A stretch of DNA of 64,000 nt from assembly GCF_000092025.1 (NCBI RefSeq), contig NC_003062.2, positions 2,644,001 to 2,708,000 on the forward strand, read 5' to 3'. Numbering within the stretch: the stretch's first letter is position 1; every line of letters starts with the position of its first letter. Source of the DNA: Agrobacterium fabrum str. C58. GTDB taxonomy: Bacteria; Pseudomonadota; Alphaproteobacteria; Rhizobiales; Rhizobiaceae. This document shows positions 56,876-64,000 of this stretch, piece after piece. The notes under the pieces are model-generated. The model was not told the DNA's origin, made no database searches, and was given only the letters and a program-made list of their open reading frames with translations. Made by a program: the position numbers and the translations under genes.

Positions 56876-58702
56876 TCAGCTCTCAAGTTCCTCGCGCAGC
56901 ATCTCCAGTTCCAGCCATTCCTCTTCCATGGTTTCCAACTTTTCGCGCAGCTTTTCCATTTCCTGCGCCAGCTTGTTGAAGGTCGCCTGATCCTTGGCAA
57001 AGAGTTGCGGGTCAGCCATGCGCTGTTCGCGTTTTGCGATCTCTTCCTGGGTCTTTTCCATTTCCTTCGGGAGGTTTTCGAGAGCGAATTTCTGCTTGAA
57101 GGAAAGTTTGCCCTTGGCCTTCGCTGGCTCCTGCGACGGCGAGGCTGAGGATACGGCCTTGGCCTTTTCCTGCCTTTCGGCCTTGCGTTTTTCGTCCGCC
57201 GCACCCTTGCGCTGTGCCATCATGTCCGAATAGCCGCCCGCATATTCGATCCAGCGCCCATCCGGTTGATCGGGATTGGCGGGTGCGATGGTGGAGGTGA
57301 CGGTGCGGTCGAGAAAATCACGGTCGTGGCTGACGAGAATGACCGTGCCGGAAAAACCGGCAACGATCTCCTGCAACAGATCGAGCGTTTCAATATCGAG
57401 ATCGTTTGTCGGTTCGTCGAGGATCAGAAGATTGGTCGGCCGGGCCAGAATGCGCGCCAGGATAAGACGGGCGCGCTCCCCGCCGGAGAGATTGCGGATG
57501 GGCGTGCGCGCCTGCTCCGGCTGGAACAGGAAGTCCTTCATATAGCCAGTGACATGCTTCACTTCGCCATTGACGAGGAGATTGTCACCACGCCCGTCGG
57601 TCAGATAATGCGCGAGCGTTTCGTTGGGATTGAGATCCTCGCGCTTCTGGTCGAGCGTGGCGATCTCCAGATTGGTGCCGAGCTTCACCGTGCCGCTATC
57701 GGGCTCAAGCTCGCCCGTCAGCATCTTCAGAAGCGTCGTCTTGCCCGCACCGTTCGGCCCGACGAGGCCGATGCAATCTCCACGATGAACCCTGAGCGAG
57801 AACGGCGCCACGATCACCCGCTCGCCATAAGCCTTGCTGATGGCATCCGCCTCGATCACCAGCTTGCCGGATTCCCGCCCTTCCGTGACGGTCGCCTGCA
57901 CGGAACCCTGCGGCCCCTTGTGGCCGCGATAGTCCGCACGCATGGCCTGAAGCTCGCCGACGCGGCGCATGTTGCGCTTGCGCCTTGCGGTCACGCCATA
58001 GCGCATCCAGTGTTCTTCACGCTCGATGGCCTTGCCGAGCTTGTGCTGTTCCAGTTCTTCCTCTTCCAGCACCTTGTCGCGCCATTCCTCGAAATGGGCA
58101 AAGCCGCGATTGAGACGGCGCGACTGGCCGCGATCGAGCCACACCGTGGAGGTCGAGACCTTTTCGAGAAAACGCCGGTCGTGCGAGATCAGCACCAGCG
58201 CACTGCGCGTCTGTTGCAACTCACCTTCCAGCCATTCGATGGTGGGCAGGTCCAGATGGTTGGTCGGCTCATCCAGCATCAGAATATCAGGTTCCGGCGC
58301 CATGACGCGGGCAAGCGCTACACGGCGCGCTTCGCCGCCTGAAAGGCTTTCCGGATTTTCCTGCCCGGTAAGACCCAGATGCTCAAGAAGATAGGTCACG
58401 CGATAGGGATCGTCGCCCGGCCCGAGCCCCGCTTCCGCATAAGCCTGAACGGTGGCGTAACCGGCAAAATCCGGCGCCTGTTCCAGATAACGAATGGTGG
58501 CGGCGGGATGCCGGAAAACCTCGCCCGACTGCGCCTCGACCAGGCCGGCGGCAATCTTCATCAGCGTGGATTTGCCCGAGCCATTGCGCCCCACAAGGCA
58601 GATGCGGTCACCGGGCTCTACCTGGAGGTTGGCACCGTCGAGCAGCGGGGTCACGCCGAAGGTCAGCTTGATATCGTCGAGTTTCAGAATTGGGGGTGCC
58701 AA
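56876..58702 (-). CDS. uup: ABC-F family ATPase, Uup type
   Basis: A 608-residue soluble protein with two ATPase domains and no membrane segments, the ABC-F layout of ribosome-associated factors. First domain: VGRNGSGKSTLMKIAAG, LSGGEARRVALARV and ILMLDEPTNHLD. Second: VGPNGAGKTTLLKML, LSGGERARLILARI and LILDEPTNDLD. The C-terminal 80 residues are a coiled coil (KEMEKTQEEIAKREQ), typical of Uup. The start is a TTG at 58702 with GGAG upstream, four bases after the thiamine diphosphokinase stop. Relatives affect 50S assembly and transposon excision. Confidence 0.93.
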   Translation of the reverse strand: MAPPILKLDDIKLTFGVTPLLDGANLQVEPGDRICLVGRNGSGKSTLMKIAAGLVEAQSGEVFRHPAATIRYLEQAPDFAGYATVQAYAEAGLGPGDDPYRVTYLLEHLGLTGQENPESLSGGEARRVALARVMAPEPDILMLDEPTNHLDLPTIEWLEGELQQTRSALVLISHDRRFLEKVSTSTVWLDRGQSRRLNRGFAHFEEWRDKVLEEEELEQHKLGKAIEREEHWMRYGVTARRKRNMRRVGELQAMRADYRGHKGPQGSVQATVTEGRESGKLVIEADAISKAYGERVIVAPFSLRVHRGDCIGLVGPNGAGKTTLLKMLTGELEPDSGTVKLGTNLEIATLDQKREDLNPNETLAHYLTDGRGDNLLVNGEVKHVTGYMKDFLFQPEQARTPIRNLSGGERARLILARILARPTNLLILDEPTNDLDIETLDLLQEIVAGFSGTVILVSHDRDFLDRTVTSTIAPANPDQPDGRWIEYAGGYSDMMAQRKGAADEKRKAERQEKAKAVSSASPSQEPAKAKGKLSFKQKFALENLPKEMEKTQEEIAKREQRMADPQLFAKDQATFNKLAQEMEKLREKLETMEEEWLELEMLREELES

Positions 58703-58706
58703 GGCG

Positions 58707-59360
58707 TCAGGCTCCGGTCAGGTCATAGGGGCGGGCGAGCACGATGGCCTTGCCGCTTTTCAGCGAGAAATGCACAGGGCCGCCATTCGCGACATTGGAA
58801 ATAGTGCGGGAGGACCCGAAAGCAAGCGCGAAATCATTGAGCGGATAACGCACATTACCGATATCGAGCCCCTCAAGGGCGGTAAACCCGGCAACCGAGA
58901 ACAACGATCCAGCCGGCAGATCAATGGCGAGCGAACCGGCAAGCAGGGGCCTCGCCTCTTCTTCACCGGAGGTCAGCGTCACCTCGAAACCACGCTCCGC
59001 AAGCGCCACGGCATAAAGAAGGTGCTGAAGCGCATGGTCGCTTCGCGCGCCACCAAGCGCGCCAACCAGCAGCAACGAATGCGCGCCGCGCAAAAGTGCT
59101 TCGGACACCGCGATCTCACCATCCGTCACGGCCTTTGCGGCCGGATAGGGTTGCCGCGTCACATCCGGCCAGGCATCGAGGAGCTCTTGGTTGGCGGAAT
59201 CGAAATCCCCGACCCACAGTTCGGGCGTGAGACCGAGCGGCGTGGCGTGGCGCATGCCGCCATCGGCCGCAATCACACGGCTATTGACGACCGCCCGTTT
59301 CAGACGATCGGACACCGCGACATCGCCGCCAAGCAGAATGGTGAAGCGCTCTTTGTTCAT
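58707..59360 (-). CDS. thiN: Thiamine diphosphokinase
   Basis: A 217-residue enzyme that transfers pyrophosphate from ATP to thiamine, giving the active cofactor. VIAADGGMRHATPLGLTPELWVGDFDSAN is the family signature with the metal-binding Asp residues; LVGALGGARSDHALQHLL is the second block. AVTDGEIAVSEAL has Asp-Gly-Glu in place of the usual KDxTD, a variation seen in alphaproteobacteria. ATG 59360 gives the expected length. With thiBPQ nearby, import and activation of thiamine cluster here. It lies divergent from metA and is probably co-transcribed with uup. Confidence 0.94.
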   Translation of the reverse strand: MNKERFTILLGGDVAVSDRLKRAVVNSRVIAADGGMRHATPLGLTPELWVGDFDSANQELLDAWPDVTRQPYPAAKAVTDGEIAVSEALLRGAHSLLLVGALGGARSDHALQHLLYAVALAERGFEVTLTSGEEEARPLLAGSLAIDLPAGSLFSVAGFTALEGLDIGNVRYPLNDFALAFGSSRTISNVANGGPVHFSLKSGKAIVLARPYDLTGA

Positions 59361-59423
59361 GCCCTGCCTTACCGCACCTCGGCCGAAAATGGAAAGCCGA
59401 AACCCCGATGAAATCAGCCTATA

Positions 59424-59452
59424 TTGATTTTCGCCGGCTTCGGGATTATGAA
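59424..59452 (+). promoter_or_regulatory. Promoter of the SAM-II riboswitch and metA
   Basis: TTGATT, a 17-bp spacer and TATGAA. Transcription would start near 59459, exactly where the aptamer begins, which supports the call. Confidence 0.6.
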
Positions 59453-59457
59453 ACGCC

Positions 59458-59521
59458 TCAGTGGTGATTTGCCGACCGGCTTGCAGCCACTTTAAAGAAG
59501 TCGCTAAAGGGTCGAGGAAAA
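59458..59521 (+). promoter_or_regulatory. SAM-II riboswitch (metA-type) aptamer
   Basis: The compact alphaproteobacterial SAM-II element. GTGG (59461) pairs with CCAC (59487) to close the first stem, the loop ATTTGCCGACCGGC is conserved, and the A-rich TTTAAAGAAGTCGCTAAAGG followed by GTCGAGG gives the pseudoknot. It sits 90 bp before a MetA-family gene, its usual location. Rising SAM would shut methionine synthesis off. Confidence 0.95.
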
Positions 59522-59536
59522 GGGCAATTTCCTGGG

Positions 59537-59567
59537 ACCGGCCGCGATTTCGCTGCCGGTTTTTTTG
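59537..59567 (+). terminator. Terminator in the SAM-II expression platform
   Basis: ACCGGC and GCCGGT arms with an inner GCG/CGC stem, followed by seven Ts, 16 bases after the aptamer. The arm at 59537 can instead be held by an upstream hairpin (see findings), so this is likely a SAM-dependent terminator. Confidence 0.8.
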
Positions 59568-59610
59568 TTTTCGCAACGTTCTTTACGTGATCCGGAAAAG
59601 AGAGTTCGAC

Positions 59611-60537
59611 ATGCCGATCAAGATTCCCGATACCCTTCCCGCCTTTGAGACCCTCGTTCATGAGGGTGTGCGGGTCATGACCGAAACGGCGGCCATCCGG
59701 CAGGATATTCGCCCGCTCCAGATCGGGCTTCTGAACCTCATGCCGAACAAGATCAAGACGGAAATCCAGATGGCGCGTCTTGTTGGCGCCTCGCCGCTGC
59801 AGGTGGAATTGTCGCTCATCCGCATCGGCGGTCACCGCGCCAAGAATACGCCGGAAGAACATCTCCTCTCCTTCTACCAGACCTGGGAAGAGGTCCGTCA
59901 CCGCAAGTTCGACGGCTTCATCATCACCGGCGCACCGATCGAACTGCTAGATTATGAAGATGTGACTTACTGGAACGAGATGCAGCAGATTTTCGAATGG
60001 ACGCAGACCAACGTCCATTCGACTCTGAATGTCTGCTGGGGCGCAATGGCCGCCATCTACCATTTCCACGGGGTGCCGAAATACGAGTTGAAGGAAAAGG
60101 CTTTCGGGGTTTATCGCCACCGCAACCTTAGCCCCTCATCGATTTACCTTAACGGTTTTTCAGACGATTTTCAGGTTCCGGTGTCGCGTTGGACGGAAGT
60201 GCGCCGCGCCGATATCGAAAAACACCCCGAGCTGGAAATCCTGATGGAGTCCGACGAGATGGGCGTGTGCCTGGCGCATGAGAAAGCCGGAAATCGGCTC
60301 TATATGTTTAACCACGTTGAATATGATTCCACTTCGCTTGCGGATGAATATTTCCGTGATGTGAACTCCGGTGTCCCCATCAAGCTGCCGCATGATTATT
60401 TTCCCCACAATGATCCGGAGCTTGCCCCGCTGAACCGCTGGCGCAGCCACGCCCATCTGTTTTTCGGAAACTGGATCAACGAGATATACCAGACGACGCC
60501 TTATGACCCCCAAGCCATCGGGAAACTGGCGGCGTAA
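59611..60537 (+). CDS. metAA: Homoserine O-acetyltransferase, MetA family
   Basis: A 308-residue acyltransferase that activates homoserine for methionine synthesis. The MetA fold is clear: [20 protein letters not shown], nucleophilic Cys142 in [11 protein letters not shown], and the His/Glu pair in MFNHVEYD. Residue 111 is Glu ([13 protein letters not shown]), where E. coli MetA has Gly; in this family Glu111 goes with acetyl-CoA rather than succinyl-CoA. The product is therefore probably O-acetylhomoserine. ATG 59611 follows GGAAAAGAGAG. It is under SAM-II control, with galM 75 bp downstream. Confidence 0.94.
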   Translation: MPIKIPDTLPAFETLVHEGVRVMTETAAIRQDIRPLQIGLLNLMPNKIKTEIQMARLVGASPLQVELSLIRIGGHRAKNTPEEHLLSFYQTWEEVRHRKFDGFIITGAPIELLDYEDVTYWNEMQQIFEWTQTNVHSTLNVCWGAMAAIYHFHGVPKYELKEKAFGVYRHRNLSPSSIYLNGFSDDFQVPVSRWTEVRRADIEKHPELEILMESDEMGVCLAHEKAGNRLYMFNHVEYDSTSLADEYFRDVNSGVPIKLPHDYFPHNDPELAPLNRWRSHAHLFFGNWINEIYQTTPYDPQAIGKLAA

Positions 60538-60612
60538 ACTGCGGGATTGCGAATTGCCGGAAAATGACGCAACGTCCGCCCGGCAATTTGCGATACCAGG
60601 GAGAATGACGAG

Positions 60613-61632
60613 ATGAGCGACGGTGCGGCACGAGAAGATTTTGGTTTCACGGCGACCGGCGAAAAGGTCGAACGCGTCACCATCTCGAAAGACGGTTTGA
60701 CGGCGAAAGTCATCACCTGGGGCGCTGTTATCCAGGATCTGCGGCTTGACGGCCACCAGGCCCCGTTGGTGCTTGGCTTCGACAAATTCGAGGATTACAA
60801 ATACTCCTCCTATTTCGGCGCCACGCCCGGCCGCAATGCCAACCGTATCGGCAACGGCAGGTTCGCGATCGACGGCCATGAATACCAGCTAGAACTGAAC
60901 GAAAAGGGCGTGACCCATCTGCACGGCGGCAGCGACGGCATGGGCAAGCGCAACTGGATGCTGATGGAGCATGGCGAAAGCCACGCCGTCCTGCAGATTA
61001 TCGACCCCGATGGACGCGCCGGTTATCCCGGCAATTGCACGGTCACTGCTACCTATACGATCCGCGATGGCGGCGTGCTTTCGGTTGTTTATGAAACGGT
61101 GACCGACCAGCCGACCATCGCCAATGTGTGCCAGCACTCCTATTTCAACCTCGACGGCGCGGATACCGCACTTGGCCATGAGATCAGCATCGCCGCTGAC
61201 TTTTACCTGCCGACCAACGAACAGCAGATACCGACCGGCGAAATCCGCTCCGTCGAAGGCACCGTCTTCGACCTGCGCCACCCGACGCCGATGCGGCGCA
61301 AGGAGAATGGCGAACAGGTTCTCTACGACCACAATTTCTGCCTTTCGCCCGAGCGTCGCGCCAAGCGCAAGGTCGCCCGCGCCTATTCACCTGCCTCCGA
61401 TATCGCCCTTGAAGTCCACACGACAGAGCCCGGTGTGCAGTTCTATTCAGCCTTCAAGCTCGACGTTCCCGTTCCGGGCCTCGATGGCCGCCATTATGGC
61501 CCCTTCGCCGGTTTCTGCCTTGAAACGCAGATTTGGCCCGATGCCGTCAATCACCCGGATTTTCCGCACGCCATCCTGCGGCCGGGCGAAACGCTGCGTC
61601 AGGAAACGGATTATATTTTCAGGAAGGGCTGA
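60613..61632 (+). CDS. galM: Aldose 1-epimerase (mutarotase)
   Basis: A 339-residue cytoplasmic enzyme that interconverts alpha and beta anomers of sugars such as galactose. Signatures are FGATPGRNANRIGNGRFAID, THLHGGSDGMGKRNW, the catalytic His in CQHSYFNLDG, and the catalytic Glu region FCLETQIWPDAVNHPDFP. The length is normal for the family. A GGGAGAATGACGAG region precedes the ATG. It follows metAA by 75 bp and may be read through from it, though the functions are unrelated. Confidence 0.94.
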   Translation: MSDGAAREDFGFTATGEKVERVTISKDGLTAKVITWGAVIQDLRLDGHQAPLVLGFDKFEDYKYSSYFGATPGRNANRIGNGRFAIDGHEYQLELNEKGVTHLHGGSDGMGKRNWMLMEHGESHAVLQIIDPDGRAGYPGNCTVTATYTIRDGGVLSVVYETVTDQPTIANVCQHSYFNLDGADTALGHEISIAADFYLPTNEQQIPTGEIRSVEGTVFDLRHPTPMRRKENGEQVLYDHNFCLSPERRAKRKVARAYSPASDIALEVHTTEPGVQFYSAFKLDVPVPGLDGRHYGPFAGFCLETQIWPDAVNHPDFPHAILRPGETLRQETDYIFRKG

Positions 61633-61644
61633 GGCAGAGGGTCG

Positions 61645-61680
61645 GGATCAGTCAAGCACGCAGGATCAGTCAAGCACGCA
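61645..61680. repeat. 18-bp tandem duplication at the 3' end of mtgA
   Basis: Two exact copies of an 18-bp unit (61645-61662 and 61663-61680). The duplicated unit includes the mtgA stop codon, so the gene has a second in-frame stop 18 bases later. It looks like a recent slippage event. Confidence 0.9.
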
Positions 61681-62484
61681 GCCGACATAGCCGCCCGAGG
61701 CGCGGGCCCGACGCTCGATAAGGCCGGCCAGCCGCTGCAGGCCGCGCCCGGGTTTGCTCGCCACGCGATCAATCGGATTGGGCAGGGAGACAGCCAGCAA
61801 CGCCGCCTGACGGGAGCTAAGCTTGGCGGCCGGTATCTTGAAATGATGCTGGGCGGCCGCCTCGATGCCGTAAATGCCCGGGCCCCATTCGGCGACGTTG
61901 AGATAAATCTCCATCATCCGCTTTTTCGACCAGACGAAATCAGCCGCGATTGCCAGCGGCAGTTCCAGCCCTTTCCGCAGGAATGAGCGACCGTTCCATA
62001 AAAACAGGTTCTTGGCCGTCTGCATCGGAATGGTGCTGGCACCGCGGGTGGAGGCCCCATCCAGTGCATTGCTGACCACGGACTGCATCTGGTTCCAGTC
62101 CACGCCGCCGTGGAAACAGAATTGCCCATCCTCGGACATCATCACGGATTGCACGAGGCGCGGCGAAATATCCTCGAGCGGCACCCAGCGCCTGTCATAA
62201 CCCTGAAGGGTCACGAGATCGGCAAGCATCAGCGTTGAAACAGGTCGGATGAACGGCAACGCATAAACCGGGATCAGCAAATAGGGCAGGATCAGCAAAG
62301 CCAGCAAGGTCATGATGATGCGCTTTGCCAACGTGCGAAAATCCACCTTCGGACTGCTCCGGTCTTCCGCCAGCACGGCGTATTCTGCGTCGCTTTCAGG
62401 CGTACTGCTCAATATCCGTCCCCGCGCCCGCGCCAATTGAAGCCTTTCATAGTCCATTGCCGTCTTCAAGGCGAGTCCGGTCAC
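61666..62484 (-). CDS. mtgA: Monofunctional biosynthetic peptidoglycan transglycosylase
   Basis: A 272-residue membrane-anchored glycosyltransferase (GT51) that polymerises lipid II into glycan strands. A cytoplasmic N-terminus is followed by one membrane segment ([20 protein letters not shown], about residues 57-76). The catalytic Glu is in [16 protein letters not shown] (about 123), with [17 protein letters not shown] and [21 protein letters not shown] as further GT51 motifs. The start is uncertain: GTG 62484, or ATG 62457 nine codons later. Divergent from the prenyl synthase gene. The stop lies in an 18-bp tandem duplication. Confidence 0.94.
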   Translation of the reverse strand: MTGLALKTAMDYERLQLARARGRILSSTPESDAEYAVLAEDRSSPKVDFRTLAKRIIMTLLALLILPYLLIPVYALPFIRPVSTLMLADLVTLQGYDRRWVPLEDISPRLVQSVMMSEDGQFCFHGGVDWNQMQSVVSNALDGASTRGASTIPMQTAKNLFLWNGRSFLRKGLELPLAIAADFVWSKKRMMEIYLNVAEWGPGIYGIEAAAQHHFKIPAAKLSSRQAALLAVSLPNPIDRVASKPGRGLQRLAGLIERRARASGGYVGCVLD

Positions 62485-62549
62485 GCTGTTGCGCCTTCGG
62501 AATCACGAAAAGGTTTGCCTGCATTCGTCCGGCATGCCAAAGAGCGCGC

Positions 62550-63464
62550 ATGGACGCTCAGATGACGAATTTCGAAACGCGGCTGCGCGAAAACGCGGCG
62601 AAAACCGAAGCGCTGCTTGGCCACCTGCTTTCCGGCGAGGCGCGCGCGGACGAGATCACACGCCCGCAAAACCTGCTAGAGGCCATGCGCCATGGCGTGC
62701 TGAACGGCGGCAAACGCCTGCGGCCTTTTCTTGTCATCGAGAGTGTCGCCCTTCTGGGCGGAGATGCCGAAGCCGGCCTCCACGTCGGCGCAGCACTCGA
62801 ATGCCTCCATTGTTATTCGCTTGTCCATGACGATCTGCCAGCCATGGACGACGACGACCTGCGCCGTGGCCAGCCGACCGTGCACCGCAAATTCGACGAG
62901 GCAACCGCCATCCTCGCCGGTGACAGCCTGCTGACGCTTGCTTTCGACATAATCGCCTCGGATGACAATCCGCTGGCGGCCGAGCGCAAGGCCGCCCTCG
63001 TTATCTCGCTCGCGCGTGCCGCCGGTATTGGTGGCATGGCTGGCGGGCAGGCCCTTGATCTCGCTGCCGAAAAGAAAGCGCCCGACGAGGATGGCATTAT
63101 TACATTGCAGGCTATGAAAACCGGTGCCTTGCTGCGTTTCGCCTGTGAGGCCGGCGCGATCATTGCCGGCAGCAATCAAGCCGAAAGGCAGCGACTGCGC
63201 CTCTTCGGCGAAAAGATTGGCCTTTCCTTCCAGCTTGCCGACGATCTTCTGGATCTGACCGCCGATGCCGCCACCATGGGCAAGGCGACCGGCAAGGATG
63301 CCGCACGCGGCAAGGGCACGCTGGTGGCCTTACGCGGCGAAGCATGGGCACGCGAAAAGCTTCAGGAGCAGGTGGCGGAAGCCAGCGAACTCCTCGCCCC
63401 CTACGGCGAAAAGGCCGCGATTCTCATCGCGGCCGCAAGATTCATCGCCGAACGGAAAAGCTGA
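62550..63464 (+). CDS. ispA: Farnesyl diphosphate synthase-type polyprenyl synthetase
   Basis: A 304-residue prenyltransferase that condenses IPP with DMAPP and GPP to make farnesyl diphosphate for ubiquinone, undecaprenyl phosphate and hopanoids. The first Asp-rich motif is DDLPAMDDDDLRRG (two-residue insertion type of bacterial FPPS), the second is QLADDLLDLTAD. GGKRLRPFL and GMAGGQALDL are also present. ATG 62550 (MDAQMTNFE) fits the family; upstream codons to 62325 overlap mtgA antisense and are not believed. The usual xseB and dxs neighbours are missing. Confidence 0.93.
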   Translation: MDAQMTNFETRLRENAAKTEALLGHLLSGEARADEITRPQNLLEAMRHGVLNGGKRLRPFLVIESVALLGGDAEAGLHVGAALECLHCYSLVHDDLPAMDDDDLRRGQPTVHRKFDEATAILAGDSLLTLAFDIIASDDNPLAAERKAALVISLARAAGIGGMAGGQALDLAAEKKAPDEDGIITLQAMKTGALLRFACEAGAIIAGSNQAERQRLRLFGEKIGLSFQLADDLLDLTADAATMGKATGKDAARGKGTLVALRGEAWAREKLQEQVAEASELLAPYGEKAAILIAAARFIAERKS

Positions 63465-63478
63465 CCTCTCAGCTTTTC
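63455..63478. terminator. Hairpin over the ispA stop codon, possible terminator
   Basis: Perfect 10-bp stem (GAAAAGCTGA and its complement) with loop CCTC. It includes the ispA stop codon and lies between converging genes. The stem is AT-rich and the T run short, so strength is doubtful. Confidence 0.4.
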
Positions 63479-63487
63479 ATCATCCAA

Positions 63488-64000
63488 TCAGCCCTTGAGC
63501 GGCGAAATCAGCACTTCGACGCGGCGGTTCTGCGCACGACCATCCGACGTGGCATTCGAAGCAATCGGCTGAGACGGGCCGAAGCCGAGCGTCGAAATAC
63601 GGCGCTGGTCGACGCCGCGTGCACCGAGATAATTGGCGACAGAGGCAGCACGACGCTCGGAGAGCGCCTGGTTATGCTGCAGGCTGCCGGTGGAATCGGT
63701 GTGGCCGTTGATGTCGATCAGCGTACGGTTGAACTTGTTCAGTACGATGGCGACAGAATCGAGTGTCTGGTAGAACGGCGGAATGACCTGGTCCTGATCC
63801 GTGGCAAAGGTGATGTTGGATGGCATGTTGAGGACGATGCTGTCACCGCGGCGGGTCACCGAAACGCCGGTTCCCTGAAGCTGGGCGCGAAGCTCGGCTT
63901 CCTGCCCGTCCATGTAGTTGCCGATGGCGCCGCCAGCGAGAGCACCGATGCCCGCACCGATCAGCGCGGCGTTGCGGCGACCAACCGGCGAGCCGCCGAC
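63488..64000 (-). CDS. OmpA family protein with glycine zipper, 5' end cut by window edge
   Basis: The visible 170 residues are the C-terminus of an outer-membrane-associated protein. A glycine-zipper segment (AALIGAGIGALAGGAIGNYMD) comes first, then the OmpA C-terminal peptidoglycan-binding domain: NITFATDQDQVIPPFYQTLDSVA, LIDINGHTDSTGS, NQALSERRAASVANYL and GFGPSQPIASNATSDGRAQNRRVEV. The layout matches YiaD-type lipoproteins, whose signal would lie beyond base 64000. The reading frame stays open to the edge, so the ATG at 63913 is not the true start. Confidence 0.93.
   Translation of the reverse strand, partial: VGGSPVGRRNAALIGAGIGALAGGAIGNYMDGQEAELRAQLQGTGVSVTRRGDSIVLNMPSNITFATDQDQVIPPFYQTLDSVAIVLNKFNRTLIDINGHTDSTGSLQHNQALSERRAASVANYLGARGVDQRRISTLGFGPSQPIASNATSDGRAQNRRVEVLISPLKG

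Overview
The window is about 64 kb of ordinary, densely coding chromosome from an alphaproteobacterium of the Rhizobiaceae, most likely Agrobacterium or a close Rhizobium. The evidence is the high-GC codon use, an alphaproteobacterial ybhL-type RNA leader, a SAM-II (metA-type) riboswitch, a RIME-like palindromic repeat, IalB, DUF2794 and DUF2585 proteins, and the chromosomal blocks acnA-ccmABCDG, ftsY-mtaB-dapF and ffh-rpsP-rimM-trmD-rplS. No rRNA, tRNA, CRISPR array, prophage, IS element or plasmid gene was found. The strain cannot be named from sequence alone.

Layout. 0-10.4 kb: ppa (cut by the window edge), a GNAT acetyltransferase, typA, an M3 oligopeptidase, a MarR regulator with an adjacent Bcr/CflA efflux pump, argG, an SDR oxidoreductase and a LysE exporter. 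10.4-18 kb: a three-gene ABC importer with a terminator-like hairpin between the binding-protein gene and the permease gene, rlmN, ialB, a DUF1232 protein, phhB, a low-molecular-weight phosphatase, thpR and tesA. 18-24 kb: the ybbA-ybbP ABC pair divergent from tesA, a Bax-inhibitor-1 gene behind a structured leader, and DUF2794 and DUF1223 proteins. 24-37.7 kb: acnA, the cytochrome c maturation operon ccmABCDG with a 154-bp inverted-repeat element between ccmA and ccmB, a membrane diguanylate cyclase, the tightly overlapping run dapF-mtaB-ftsY-yciB-DUF2585, and an MBL-fold hydrolase. 37.7-43.3 kb: the protein-export and translation block ffh, chorismate mutase, rpsP, rimM, trmD and rplS, plus a TSUP permease.

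43.3-47.9 kb is the most accessory-looking stretch. It holds a type I secretion ABC exporter, its HlyD-type adaptor and a 317-residue RTX-like protein that is probably its substrate, flanked by unusually AT-rich spacers and closed by a strong terminator. 47.9-51 kb holds an ACS-family MFS transporter divergent from leuC, with an inverted-repeat operator candidate and a candidate small ORF between them. 51-64 kb: an M48/LysM lipoprotein protease, thiBPQ under a TPP riboswitch, a VOC protein, an Uup-type ABC-F ATPase with thiamine diphosphokinase, the acetyl-type MetA under a SAM-II riboswitch with a transcription terminator, galM, mtgA, an IspA-type prenyl synthase, and an OmpA-family protein cut by the edge.

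Together the genes cover translation and protein targeting (typA, ffh, ftsY, rpsP, rplS, trmD, rimM, rlmN, mtaB), heme delivery, amino-acid and thiamine metabolism, and the cell envelope. The points most worth a second look are the type I secretion/RTX locus, a promoter plus terminator ahead of ffh that implies an undescribed leader or small RNA, and the regulatory DNA between the MFS gene and leuC.
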